From assembly GCF_000020725.1 (NCBI RefSeq), contig NC_011146.1, forward strand, positions 3,533,501 through 3,597,500: a stretch of 64,000 nucleotides of DNA. The letters are read 5' to 3'. Under the pieces are notes generated by a model. That model did no database searches. It was not told the DNA's origin and worked only from the letters and a program-made list of their open reading frames with translations. Position numbers and translations under genes: made by a program. Every line of letters begins with the position of its first letter. The stretch's first letter is position 1. Shown one piece after another: positions 8,801 through 16,442 of the stretch. Source of the DNA: Citrifermentans bemidjiense Bem (GTDB taxonomy: Bacteria; Desulfobacterota; Desulfuromonadia; Geobacterales; Geobacteraceae).

Positions 8801-8888
8801 ACATATTGGATATGTGCGGCGACTCGATTGCAGAGGCAGTCGAGATCGTCAGCAGTATTAACCAAAACGCTGCTATGAATCTTTTCAT
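5835..8888 (-). CDS. Giant multiheme c-type cytochrome, up to 27 hemes
   Basis: This 1017-residue exported cytochrome (signal peptide to about residue 20, STASA) contains 23 CXXCH motifs. It also has three CX4CH motifs (CLTNYCH, CTTSYCH and a C-terminal CYNASCH) and one CX5CH near the N-terminus (CSGTLGCH). CX4CH followed by CXXCH is the hallmark of the Geobacter CxxxxCH/CXXCH family. No membrane segment follows the signal, so it is periplasmic, outer-surface or extracellular. The ATG at 8888 is chosen over an upstream TTG because AGGAG lies 8 bases before it. The gene sits between an NHL-repeat protein and omcZ, so co-expression with the nanowire subunit is likely. Its exact redox partner cannot be read from sequence. 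Confidence 0.9.
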   Translation of the reverse strand: MKRFIAAFWLILLTISTASAIESPHISNMSCSGTLGCHTIALIDGVYVATLVDAYGVNNLCLKCHNPQTMARGFSASDIANPFGSTDTGLFPSEQLQTSHNWAGPVNMPAAGAQISTDPAILALRPTKAGVIGCTSCHNHHSFTGDLLLRRPGDTLCLDCHRQRNQRDVQTGTHPVNFNYTSATSKVKLTPAKFFKDPVNANPANSTSAMLFPSGKLVCTTCHAPHYADSNARTFDNASSSTFGLLSSSRGRLLRTDVRGGSANEVNICTNCHAGKRAHNGKGQNIQCADCHAAHVDPLDGTAPNVWLVRRYMNPLTTNTKVLNQYKDAGSNWAGPDGVCVACHAIPAPGGNYPPEHTSTDPNVCRSCHVHDSADGSFAAGCNSCHGNPPQINAAGPSGYASSGSSNYATSGVFKDESLTPHLAHTSRGLTCAACHSGNQHASGDFQQVFRTRSGTAAYYGATPSYDPTGSGSCLTNYCHSNGAPSSVPPVYKTATWALGKNSIVGTPGECSACHDAAPGTNAHTAHLSRGYSCTLCHAATAASNSSIKDASKHVNGIKEMSFSGAALGTEIDVSDTCTTSYCHSNGRGVYSSPNWTMKATGACGTCHDTATGLGSPLIASGAHFAHFSTSAAAYGPMLTTQNSTGCQACHNVSSANHVNQSIDLNGTLGYQRNGTGTCTPCHATQVNWNIGAVTCESCHTGTLSVINGVPAPNKSLAATLGHGAPAIGKGCTACHERNARHINGGSRLQAQLSGSLNADCRYCHDNSSVVVAEGFRNMSTHFLAKGGSQAMACAQCHDPHGSTNLHMIKTVINGKTIVFNDAMTGLVNTSTNQGLCQVCHTQTSHYRAGVPETAHPTTNCLSCHDHRATGGAFKPTGTCDACHGYPPAPKATITPQLFGVQGSWSSARYEDYSGGGGAHLVAAHVSPNAKPSEGWSNCAICHNGGFTDSRNHKMTMPLKGNIENVDVVVDPKYRFSTGFIIYTGAKRVSAPAENVTGSCYNASCHITKSRRWSIER

Positions 8889-8948
8889 GATCAAAGCTCC
8901 TAATAAGTTTTGAAGTAAATGTCGTTCTTTGTGAACAATCCCTCTTTG

Positions 8949-10163
8949 CTACGGGGAGTAGAGGATGCCGATGGCTTGTTTTGTGAACAAGTAACCGCGG
9001 GCATCCCGGGCAATCGCCGTCAGAATGTTGCTGCCCAAAACGAGATTCGGAACGGTGACACTCCAGGTGGTAGCTGAGGTGTAGGAGACCGCGGGCCCGG
9101 CGACGCCGTTGATCTGCACCTCCACGGTGGTGTTAAGGGGAAAGGTTCCGGTCATGGTCAAGCTGGGACTCTTGACCTCGGTAAGTACTGGATCGATCAC
9201 GAGCCCCTGCGGCAGACCCGGGTTCACCCCTCCGTCGATGCCGAACAGGTGCAGACGCCCGTTCCCGTTCGCGACGATGAGGCGCTTGTTGAGCGGATCG
9301 AAGGCAAGCGCCATGGGATCCATGAAGGTGCCGCTCACCAGCCCGCTGAACCCGATGAACTTCAGGAAGGTGCCGATTCCAGCCGGGTCGAGCACCTGCA
9401 CCTTGCTCATATGGAGGTCCGTCACGTACATCCGGTTCAACTGGCCGACCGGGTCGTACTCGAAAGCCGCGCCTACGGGATATTGGAATTGGAGCGGGCC
9501 GGTGCCGTAAGTCCCGATGGACTTGACGAAGGCGTTGTTGCTGCCGGCGTCGAAAAACTGCAGACGGTGGTTGCCTGCATCGGCCACCACCACCTGGTCG
9601 GCAACCTTCTCGTAGGAGACCCCGACCGGGAAGTCGAACTGCCCGGAGGCGGTACCCAGCCCCCCGATGGTCTTCACCAGAGTTCCGGCCGAGGTGAAAA
9701 GGGTTACGTTGTGGGCTTCGTTGTCGGCGACCCAGATATAGCCCCGGGCATCGACCGCAACGCCTATGGCGTATTTGAACTGCCCAAGCCCCGAGCCGAG
9801 GAGCAGCTTCTGGGCACCCTGCTGATCGAGCAGTGCTACCGAGGTCCCCATGCTCACCAACAAGTTGCCGCTGTTATCCAGGGCCACCGCACGCGCGGGT
9901 GATGCGGTCCGGAACAACTGGAGCAACTTCCCCGAAAGATTGAACTTGGAGACGCCACCCTTGCGAGTGTCAGCCACGTAGTAGAAGCCACGCGGATCCA
10001 TCGCAATGGAGACCGGGGAAGCCAAGTTTTCGTACATGGGCGGTGTCAGCACAGTCGTCACCGGTACCGTCCCGGCCATCGCGGTTGTCGTGGGCGAAAA
10101 CGAAGCGAGCATGGCCAGCAGCATTGCGGCACACCCAACTTTTTTCTGCAAAGAAATCAGCAT
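8949..10163 (-). CDS. Secreted NHL-repeat beta-propeller with C-terminal Ig-like domain
   Basis: This 404-residue exported protein has a signal peptide (residues 1-31, ending TAMAG), then six or so NHL-type propeller repeats (for example GQFKYAIGVAVDARGYIWVA, GQFDFPVGVSYE, DAGNHRLQFF). A C-terminal beta-sandwich follows at about 310-404 (NTTVEVQING ... SNILTAIARD). The ATG at 10163 has AAGGAGGAG upstream and is preferred to an upstream in-frame codon. NHL propellers are scaffolds for protein or polysaccharide binding. It is the first gene of the run that continues into the 27-heme cytochrome and omcZ (60-base gap), so a role in outer-surface assembly or anchoring of the cytochromes is inferred. 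Confidence 0.8.
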   Translation of the reverse strand: MLISLQKKVGCAAMLLAMLASFSPTTTAMAGTVPVTTVLTPPMYENLASPVSIAMDPRGFYYVADTRKGGVSKFNLSGKLLQLFRTASPARAVALDNSGNLLVSMGTSVALLDQQGAQKLLLGSGLGQFKYAIGVAVDARGYIWVADNEAHNVTLFTSAGTLVKTIGGLGTASGQFDFPVGVSYEKVADQVVVADAGNHRLQFFDAGSNNAFVKSIGTYGTGPLQFQYPVGAAFEYDPVGQLNRMYVTDLHMSKVQVLDPAGIGTFLKFIGFSGLVSGTFMDPMALAFDPLNKRLIVANGNGRLHLFGIDGGVNPGLPQGLVIDPVLTEVKSPSLTMTGTFPLNTTVEVQINGVAGPAVSYTSATTWSVTVPNLVLGSNILTAIARDARGYLFTKQAIGILYSP

Positions 10164-10926
10164 GATAACTCCTCCTTGGTACAAGGTAAAAACTGCACGT
10201 CAGCCATGGACGGATCAGGCGGTTGACCGAGAGATCGGCGCAGGCTCGCCTCCGGGAAATCGAGACGCAGCGGAGCCGCCGACCAAAGTTCAGCGGTAGC
10301 TAATGCTCATGCTGTTCCAGAATTAGTTTTTTTATATGAAATTATTTTAATACTTTTTAATTGAAACCATACCCCTTTGGTTCTAATGTTCCATCTATTG
10401 GAGTTTTCGAATATTGGTGAAAAGGAGAGTTACCTGGGAGGTAAAACTTTCTTACAGCTTCAGCGAGAGCAGCAGAGGCTTTCAAATTAAAACGTTACCA
10501 AGCTGAAACCGTCTTAAAACTAAATAAAAACCAATTAAACGGCTTTAACACAGGTAGGCGGTGAAATAACGTCAGCGCGCAACGGCAGGATCCGTTCGCA
10601 AGCAGGCAGGAACCGGAGAAGCAAATGCCAGGAGATGTCTTGTGCAAAGGGTAAGAATGAAAACAGATGCGGAAGGGAGGAAGCTCGGCTAAGGAGTGTG
10701 GCATTGGGGAATACGACGCTGACGCAAAGGAAAGTTATCTCGTGGTACAGGCCGTGCGCTTACAGATAAGGCGAGGCGACAACTATTTTGACACGGGGGG
10801 TAGCCTCTGGTTTTACCTCGGGGATGTTTTAAAGGGTAGAAACGAGAAAACCCAGACCTACTGAAGCAAAGGCTTCGGCAGATCGGGGTAAACAATAAAG
10901 AATCGAGTGGAATTCTCTGGCAGTTT
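10164..10926. other. Gene-free stretch upstream of the cytochrome cluster
   Basis: No convincing protein gene is present. It should contain the promoter and leader of the minus-strand cluster; an AT-rich patch lies at about 10322-10370. I found no clean -24/-12 (sigma-54) site and no clear GEMM riboswitch. Short open frames here (for example 10667-10864) have no recognisable domains. Segment 10550-10650 on the plus strand has a few riboswitch-like words but no plausible downstream gene. Confidence 0.5.
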
Positions 10927-10927
10927 A

Positions 10928-10952
10928 TTTGGAGCGGGAAACGGGATTCGAA
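10928..10952. repeat. Attachment-site repeat copy 1 (tRNA-Gly 3' end)
   Basis: Twenty-five bases identical to the CCA-end and T-arm portion of the tRNA-Gly gene at 22247, in the same orientation as copies 2 and 3. It is only a tRNA fragment: the sequence departs after TTCGAA. Interpreted as the outer att site left by integration. Confidence 0.85.
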
Positions 10953-11352
10953 TCCAGCTGGCCTCTATATCGACTCCCCGTAACAGCAGGCAAAACTCTT
11001 ATAAAATCAACAAGATAACACTGAGCTTCCTTGTGGTTTCCGTCCAACGAAATACAGGTAGTTCCATCAGAATCCAGCACAACCTGCGAAAGTGCGGCTT
11101 CAACCTTGACCTTCGGGTTATGAGGGCTATTCGCCGACCTCCCCTACCCTGTACAAATTTAGCAACTTACAGTTATATTAGGAAGTTAAGTAACACTAGC
11201 TAGCCTACCATGTCAATCATTCTTACCATGTTTATCAAATTTTGGTGTAACGTTTAGTGTACAGCCCCATGCCTTCCCCCCCCCGATTCCTTCGCCGGAA
11301 ATCTCCACTTTTAGCCGGACCAGTTTCTGGGAGGAGGTCACTTCGGGGGGCG
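10953..11352. other. Left end of the older element, no gene seen
   Basis: About 400 bases with lower GC than the flanks. The frames are short and one of them runs through the attachment repeat, so none is called. A run of C residues at about 11277-11284 precedes the dGTPase remnant. Confidence 0.5.
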
Positions 11353-11613
11353 TCAAACACCAGGAATGTACAATTTATGTAACTGCTTATTTGCAAAGGC
11401 ATCTGTCATTCCGCTAATGTGATCAGCAACACATCGCATAAAGATCTTGTGTTTAAGCTCAGCACTAGCTGATGAGACCTCGCCAGCCACCCCCTGATAG
11501 GCTTTAATTTCGTCCTCGAATTTATTTTTGGCACCGGTCCTGATGCTAGTTCTCCATACCGACTTTACCTTTGGGACACTATCCATGGCGGCTTTTTGCT
11601 TGGGACTGATCAA
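11353..11613 (-). pseudogene. Fragment of a dGTPase-like (HD-domain dNTP triphosphohydrolase) C-terminus
   Basis: About 86 residues remain. The C-terminal segment RCVADHISGMTDAFA..LHKLY strongly resembles the end of dGTP triphosphohydrolases (pattern DYISGMTD.FAL), proteins normally over 350 residues. The HD catalytic core is absent, and immediately upstream there is a palindrome of the GGGAACAG type instead of more coding sequence. No ATG with a ribosome site exists. Such enzymes often sit in mobile or phage-defence DNA. Here it is a remnant, not a working gene. Confidence 0.55.
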
Positions 11614-11622
11614 GAACGAGGC

Positions 11623-11664
11623 GGGAACAGACTCAGGATACCTGTCCCCCCCTGGCCTGTTCCC
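11623..11664. repeat. Palindromic element abutting the dGTPase fragment
   Basis: GGGAACAG (11623-11630) is inverted at 11657-11664, with an internal CCTGTCCCC. It is related in core to the palindromes at 42439 and 42589 and lies between the cytochrome stop and the dGTPase remnant. Confidence 0.5.
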
Positions 11665-11674
11665 GTTCCTTCAA

Positions 11675-12856
11675 TTACTTGTTCGTTATAAGCAGTGCCG
11701 AACTTCCCATCTCTTTTTCGTCAACAGCCAGCGATGCTTTGAAACGGTCGGTCGTATATCTCAATTTGGCTTTGACGGTGTACAAACCGGAGGCCAAAGC
11801 CGGTTCCCAGTTCAGCAACCGTTCTTCACCGGCCCGGACCGGTGGCTCATGCGTCCCCTGAGCGTCTGCCCGCGTCTGGGCATACCCCTCGTACCCTGAG
11901 AGCTTTTTATCCTCTTCCAAAAACGCGTTGTCGTCGGGACGGGCACTGAAGTTGGGGGCAAATAGCCATTCCTTCCGGGCGCGACTCACTCCCTGTCGGT
12001 CGAGTATGTCTACGGTAAGATATACGCCGCGGGCATTGGGGCCGGTCGGGACAGAATGTCCGGCGCCGATATTGGTCACACTGAACGAGAGGATTGCCTT
12101 CTCCTTATCGCGCTGAATGATTGAGAGGCTCAGTGCCCCCCCCAGACGCTGGCTGGAGTGACCACCAGTCCAAAGATGCCGCCCAACGGCGACAGGAGCA
12201 GCATCCGAGTCCTCGGCAGTTTTGCGCACGGTACGGGGCATGTGGCAGTCCTGGCACTGCTGTGTCCCCAAGCCCGGCTTTTTGAAGTCATCACGCCATT
12301 CGAGAAAAGTCTGGTACTGCCCCCCCACGATTCTTTTTTCCGTGATGTCAACATGACAGTGAGCGCAGACGGCAGCAGTCTGCAGAGCCGGCTCGACCAC
12401 AGATTCATGGGGTGCGTTTTTCGTCTTGTGGACGCTCCTGACTTTCCCTTCGGGGGTCAGGTGGCAGGTAGCACAGGTGATTGAGATCTCTCCGGCATTA
12501 ACCACGTTAGGCAGTTGCTTTCCCAGGGTGTCCTTGCCGGGGATGTTGAATGCCCCAGCAAAATGACAGGAGCGGCACCATTCGATATCTCCGCCAGAGG
12601 CAAGCGGGGTAAATTTCGAGGTGGCATGTGCTGTCGCTGCCGACGAAACTGCCGCAGGTATCGAACGGTTGGCGGAATGGTTATCACTGCCAACGCCTAA
12701 CGCATATTCGAGATACAGAGTCTGGTGACACTCTCCACAGGTCTCCGACGGGGTTGCAGCACCCTTGGGAAACGTGACCGTTCCTGCAAGTGCGATGGAT
12801 GTAATCGACATAAGCATAGTAAAAACTGCGCCCATAAGTCTCTGACTTCTTTTCAT
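11675..12856 (-). CDS. Exported pentaheme c-type cytochrome (cytochrome c554-like)
   Basis: This 393-residue protein has a signal peptide (1-24, ending IALAG) and five CXXCH motifs (40-44, 94-98, 128-132, 164-168, 201-205) in the first 205 residues. A beta-rich C-terminal domain (about 225-393) contains AGHSVPTGP and many extra His residues that can serve as axial ligands. The layout fits the cytochrome c554/multiheme tetrathionate- or nitrite-type fold group, but no substrate can be assigned. The Shine-Dalgarno is weak (AAAGGG, 6 bases before ATG). It is transcribed divergently from the MocR-type regulator at 13085, a common pairing of regulator and target. It lies within the older tRNA-Gly element, so horizontal acquisition of a respiratory component is plausible. 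Confidence 0.85.
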   Translation of the reverse strand: MKRSQRLMGAVFTMLMSITSIALAGTVTFPKGAATPSETCGECHQTLYLEYALGVGSDNHSANRSIPAAVSSAATAHATSKFTPLASGGDIEWCRSCHFAGAFNIPGKDTLGKQLPNVVNAGEISITCATCHLTPEGKVRSVHKTKNAPHESVVEPALQTAAVCAHCHVDITEKRIVGGQYQTFLEWRDDFKKPGLGTQQCQDCHMPRTVRKTAEDSDAAPVAVGRHLWTGGHSSQRLGGALSLSIIQRDKEKAILSFSVTNIGAGHSVPTGPNARGVYLTVDILDRQGVSRARKEWLFAPNFSARPDDNAFLEEDKKLSGYEGYAQTRADAQGTHEPPVRAGEERLLNWEPALASGLYTVKAKLRYTTDRFKASLAVDEKEMGSSALLITNK

Positions 12857-13084
12857 TGGTTACCCTTTCAATGCTTTTGTGTTTTTTTCCCGGTTGCGCG
12901 TTGTGCCGGACTGACATCAGTGACGCTAGCCTATGCCACTACTGCAACCATTCACAGTGGCAGTTTTTGTTTTTTTTATGGTGTCAAATTTAGTACTATG
13001 TGAACGTGTAAGGGAGGATGGAGCGTTGGGCTGCGCATCTAGCTTCGAAAAAACAAAACCACGCGGGGGCGAGCGGGGGGCTCC

Positions 13085-14479
13085 ATGTTCATCCTGAGTA
13101 GTAGCGATACTGTTCCATTGTACAAGCAGCTCTACAACCAGATCAGGGACCTCATACTGTCAGGCAAACTACCTGCCGATTCCAAGCTTCCGTCGGTGAG
13201 GCATCTGGCCAACGAACTCTCTGCCAGTTGCAACACGGTGGACGGCGCCTATCAGGAGCTTTATGCAGAGGGGTACATTTACAGCAGGCCGCGCAGCGGG
13301 TATTTCGTGTCGGCACTGGACCAGGAGATGGCACCACACGCTACTACCTCGGCAAAGTTGGGCCGAAACGACTTCCTGCCGCCTCCCCCAGCCCGCTTTG
13401 CCTATAATTTCCACCCTGCCCGCCTCGATCAGGAGAGCTTCCCCGCGGCTCTCTGGCGTAAATGTCTGATCGAAGGTCTGCGCGGCAACAGTAAAGAGCT
13501 GAGCCACTATGGCGACCTCCAGGGCGATTGGCGATTGCGCTGCTCCATTCAAAGTTACCTGGAAAAATCACGTGGCGTCATGTGCGATCCCGAGCAGATT
13601 GTGGTCTCTTCTGGGCTCCACCAAGGCCTCGAAATCGTCGCGCAACTGCTAAAAGACGACCACTCAGTGGTAGGGGTCGAGGACCCTGGCTATCACCTTC
13701 CTCGTGCTGTCTTTGAAAACCATGCCTATACCATTAGACCTGTCCCCGTCGGACAAAGTGGAATCGAGCTCAACCAACTCAAGGCTGGTGACGCGACTAT
13801 CGTCTACGTCACTCCGTCCCATCAGCTGCCACTGGGTTATGTGATGCCGGTGGCCAATCGGCTGGCATTGCTAGAGTGGGCCGAATCCGGTGGCAATTTC
13901 ATTATCGAAGACGACTACGACAGCGAGCTTCGCTACCAAGGTAACCCGATCCCCTCCTTGCAGGGGATTCGTCCAACTGGAAACATCATCTACTCTGGAA
14001 CCTTCTCCAAGATCCTCTCCCCGGCACTCCGCCTGAGCTATCTGGTTCTCCCTTACTCTTTACTGGGTGCCTACCGCCAGCGATACGGAAGCTACAACTG
14101 TTCAGTGTCACTCGTTGAGCAACGAGCCATGGCGTGTTTCATGGAGCAGGGGCATTGGGAGCGACATATCCGGCGGATGCGCACGGTCTACAAAAAGAAG
14201 CACGACATCCTGCTGCGGTGCGTGGAAGCCTCGTTTGGCAAACGGGCTGTGGTAATCGGTCAGGGTGCCGGCCTGCATGTTGTCATAAGGTTGCACGTGA
14301 CGCCGCTCAGCGAAGCTGAGATCATTGCTAAGGGCCGGCAAAAGGGGATCGGGCTGGTCCGGTTTTCCGATTTCCACGCCACCGGCAATTGCGAAAACGT
14401 GACGCTGATGCTCGGTTTCGGTGGACTTACCGGTAATGAAATTGAGCAAGGCATTACCTTACTCTCCCAGATCTGTTGA
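13085..14479 (+). CDS. MocR/GabR-type transcriptional regulator (GntR HTH fused to aminotransferase domain)
   Basis: This 464-residue protein has a GntR winged helix (about 8-78, with LPSVRHLANELSASCNTVDGAYQEL) joined by a linker to a fold-type-I aminotransferase domain (about 110-460). The domain has the PLP-binding lysine at Lys309 (SGTFSK) and Asp276/Asp277-Tyr278 (IIEDDYDSE). Family members use PLP or an amino-compound adduct as effector and usually control a neighbouring, often divergent, gene. Here the divergent neighbour is the pentaheme cytochrome, an unusual target for this family, which mostly controls GABA, taurine or vitamin B6 genes. The start ATG follows a purine-rich GCGGGGGG tract. 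Full length, so probably functional. Confidence 0.9.
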   Translation: MFILSSSDTVPLYKQLYNQIRDLILSGKLPADSKLPSVRHLANELSASCNTVDGAYQELYAEGYIYSRPRSGYFVSALDQEMAPHATTSAKLGRNDFLPPPPARFAYNFHPARLDQESFPAALWRKCLIEGLRGNSKELSHYGDLQGDWRLRCSIQSYLEKSRGVMCDPEQIVVSSGLHQGLEIVAQLLKDDHSVVGVEDPGYHLPRAVFENHAYTIRPVPVGQSGIELNQLKAGDATIVYVTPSHQLPLGYVMPVANRLALLEWAESGGNFIIEDDYDSELRYQGNPIPSLQGIRPTGNIIYSGTFSKILSPALRLSYLVLPYSLLGAYRQRYGSYNCSVSLVEQRAMACFMEQGHWERHIRRMRTVYKKKHDILLRCVEASFGKRAVVIGQGAGLHVVIRLHVTPLSEAEIIAKGRQKGIGLVRFSDFHATGNCENVTLMLGFGGLTGNEIEQGITLLSQIC

Positions 14480-14506
14480 GGTTTTGTAGGAGGCATCAAT
14501 CGGTAC

Positions 14507-14613
14507 CATCGGCATTTTAGGCCCCACCTTCAATCTGTAAAGCTCTATATTCCATAGGGGAGGACTGACCTTTGGACGTCAATACTGGGTTAAAATTTGA
14601 AGCCTATCCACAT
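14507..14613. repeat. Diverged copy of the IS-end-like repeat
   Basis: This stretch aligns along its length with 16493-16601 (shared words CATCGGCAT, CAATCTGTAA, ATACTGGGT, AAAATT) with many substitutions. It lies just after the MocR gene and has no coding potential. Interpreted as an old solo insertion-sequence end. Confidence 0.5.
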
Positions 14614-14624
14614 TGCCAATAATG

Positions 14625-14657
14625 ACTAAGGGCCAAGCGTTTACCTTGGCCCTTAGT
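14625..14657. terminator. Bidirectional terminator between MocR and Rrf2 genes
   Basis: A perfect 13-bp stem (ACTAAGGGCCAAG and complement) and 7-base loop, followed by TTATTCTTTT on the plus strand. It separates two convergent genes. Confidence 0.8.
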
Positions 14658-14705
14658 TTATTCTTTTGGAGTGGGACGGGGTTGGCACCCCAAAGCAGTT
14701 TTGTG

Positions 14706-15194
14706 TTACAGATTGGCTGTCCATGTGCGGATCGCGAGCTTTCTTTCCTCTGAAAAATCCTTTTGCGCCTGATCCCACAGCCAACGTAAGGACTTGTTAC
14801 GTAGTTCGTTTCGAAATACATTCTCGGCGTCCTGTATGACCACTTTGATAAGGCAGGGGCATCTGTCGGTAAAGATGGAGGGGTCGGAAACGAAAATATT
14901 CTTTTTCCTCATCTCATTGCATTGGAAGAAATAGGACGGCCCTTCTACAGCTTCGATGATATCCCAAAAAGAGATGGCTTCCGGCAGCCTGGCAAGTTCA
15001 TATCCGCCTTTTACTCCAGAGACTGATCGGACGATGCCGGTTTTCCTTAACTTAGCAAAAATCTTGGACAAGTAACTGTCAGTGCTCCCATGCAATTCCG
15101 CCAAGTGCCTTATCCCTACCGTTTTCCCCTCGGGGACATTAACCAGGTAAAACAGGGAATGCAGGGCATATTCGACTCCAACGCTAAACTGCAT
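14706..15194 (-). CDS. Rrf2-family transcriptional regulator
   Basis: This 162-residue protein has an N-terminal winged helix (FSVGVEYALHSLFYL ... IRHLAELHGSTDSYLSKIFAKLRKTGIV ... GGYELAR) typical of Rrf2. The central loop and C-terminal half contain Cys92 in FFQCNEM and CPC in DRCPCL. This spacing could bind an Fe-S cluster as in IscR/NsrR/RsrR but lacks the classic three-Cys pattern. It is divergent from the dehydrogenase-like gene at 15596, with about 400 bases between them, and is the obvious candidate regulator of it. It lies in the older integrated element. Confidence 0.88.
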   Translation of the reverse strand: MQFSVGVEYALHSLFYLVNVPEGKTVGIRHLAELHGSTDSYLSKIFAKLRKTGIVRSVSGVKGGYELARLPEAISFWDIIEAVEGPSYFFQCNEMRKKNIFVSDPSIFTDRCPCLIKVVIQDAENVFRNELRNKSLRWLWDQAQKDFSEERKLAIRTWTANL

Positions 15195-15595
15195 ACCGAA
15201 ACTCCTTGCTGAACTAATCGGTTAACTTGGAACCTGAACCACGCCATATCTTTGCCGAAGAGCCTGCCAATGTAAAGTAAATTCCCACGCAGTCCGCCTG
15301 CCCCCTGACCTATGATTCCAGAACCATGACAACATGCGGAATTTCCGCGTTCGCGCAACCGGCAGTGAGCGGGTTATGAGAGTGCTGGGAAAATTGGCTT
15401 GACTTCCCCGGCTGCTCCGGCTATTGTGGATATCACGGATAATTCTTGTCCATAATTATAAAAGATGTCGTTTGGGCTAATCCCTTCTCAGGAGGTGAGA
15501 AACGGGTTTGGCACGGGAGTGGCTCTAGGGTTTTTCAAGAGGCCAAGAACGTCCGTGTGACGTTTGGTCAAACACCACAACAAGGAGAATAGGTA
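15195..15595. other. Divergent regulatory region between Rrf2 and SDR genes
   Basis: No gene. It holds a sigma-70-like promoter for the plus-strand gene (15399-15427). Downstream of it is a run of partial palindromes around GATATCACGGATAATTCTTGTCC (15429-15451) that could be an Rrf2 operator; a second stretch near 15215-15225 (AATCGGTTAACTT) precedes the Rrf2 start. Confidence 0.45.
15399..15427 (+). promoter_or_regulatory. Sigma-70-type promoter for the SDR gene
   Basis: TTGACT (15399-15404), a 17-base spacer and TATTGT (15422-15427), about 170 bases upstream of the start codon, oriented toward the SDR gene. Confidence 0.5.
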
Positions 15596-16333
15596 ATGTG
15601 TGAGCAAAAAACGGTATTCATTGCAGGCGCAAGTGGAGCAATCGGGAGACAACTGTCTAAAATTTTGGTTAATGACGGATGGCGGGTTGTAGGAACTACC
15701 AGAACCGCCGGTAAAACGGCCATGATGAAAGAACTAGGTGTTGAACCCGTCATTGTGGACGTGTTCGATGAAAATAAGCTGGCACAGGCGGTGCGTGAGG
15801 CCCAACCTGAGGTCGTTATCCATCAACTCACCGACCTGCCGTATGGACTCGATCCCGAGCTAATGGAAGCAGCTTTGGTCCGCAATGCAATCCTGAGAGA
15901 GGTCGGCACCCGAAACCTGGTTGCAGCCGCCTGCGCTGCTGGAGCAAAACGCCTGATCGCCCAAAGCATTGCCTTTGTATTCGAGCCTGGCCCGACCCCG
16001 TTCACAGAAGAGTCTCCTCTGCTGAACTTTGAGGATCCTGGCTACGGCCCGACGTCCAGGGCGGTGGCAAACCTCGAACAGCAAGTCATGGACGCGCCGC
16101 TCGACGGGTTGGTATTGCGTTACGGGCTTATCTACGGGCCAGGAACCGGATTCGACAGCCCGCTGACCGAGATCGCGGCAACAGTGCATGTCGACGCTGC
16201 AGCCCACGCGGCACGCCTTGCTATAACCAATGGAACCCGCGGCATCTACAACGTCACCGACCCGGACGAGAGGGTCTCAAGTAGGAAAGCGGAAGAAACC
16301 TTTGGGTGGACTGCTGACTTTCGGGCCTCGTAG
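15596..16333 (+). CDS. NAD(P)-binding extended short-chain dehydrogenase/epimerase-like protein
   Basis: This 245-residue protein has a Rossmann fold with the glycine motif GASGAIG (residues 10-16) and an extended-SDR layout (QPEVVIHQ after strand 4, VLRYGLIYGPGTG near 180-192). It is shorter than usual for the class (about 300-340). The expected YXXXK is not clean: the region reads YGPTSRAVANLE, so catalysis by the standard Tyr-Lys pair is uncertain and a binding or sensory role (NmrA-like) is possible. AAGGAG lies before the ATG. It is divergent from the Rrf2 regulator, which probably controls it. Confidence 0.75.
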   Translation: MCEQKTVFIAGASGAIGRQLSKILVNDGWRVVGTTRTAGKTAMMKELGVEPVIVDVFDENKLAQAVREAQPEVVIHQLTDLPYGLDPELMEAALVRNAILREVGTRNLVAAACAAGAKRLIAQSIAFVFEPGPTPFTEESPLLNFEDPGYGPTSRAVANLEQQVMDAPLDGLVLRYGLIYGPGTGFDSPLTEIAATVHVDAAAHAARLAITNGTRGIYNVTDPDERVSSRKAEETFGWTADFRAS

Positions 16334-16388
16334 CGCAGCTGCTACAATTAGTCCCCTACCAGTAAAACATCCAACGAAGTGTCTGAAA

Positions 16389-16422
16389 CAAAGGCCCCTT
16401 GGCATACACCAAGGGGCCTTTG
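16389..16422. terminator. Terminator hairpin after the SDR gene
   Basis: A perfect 14-bp stem (CAAAGGCCCCTTGG and complement) with loop CATACA, 55 bases after the SDR stop. Usable in either direction. Confidence 0.8.
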
Positions 16423-16442
16423 GAAATTATGATTTGGTGGGT

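Noticed and set aside
10667-10864. 65-codon plus-strand frame in the gap before the element
   Set aside because: No domain, no conserved-looking composition and no downstream operon partner; treated as chance.
10907-11203. 98-codon plus-strand frame across attachment repeat 1
   Set aside because: It reads through the tRNA fragment, has no ribosome site and no domain.
11353-11613. A functional dGTPase gene
   Set aside because: Only the C-terminal segment remains; the HD metal-binding core is missing.
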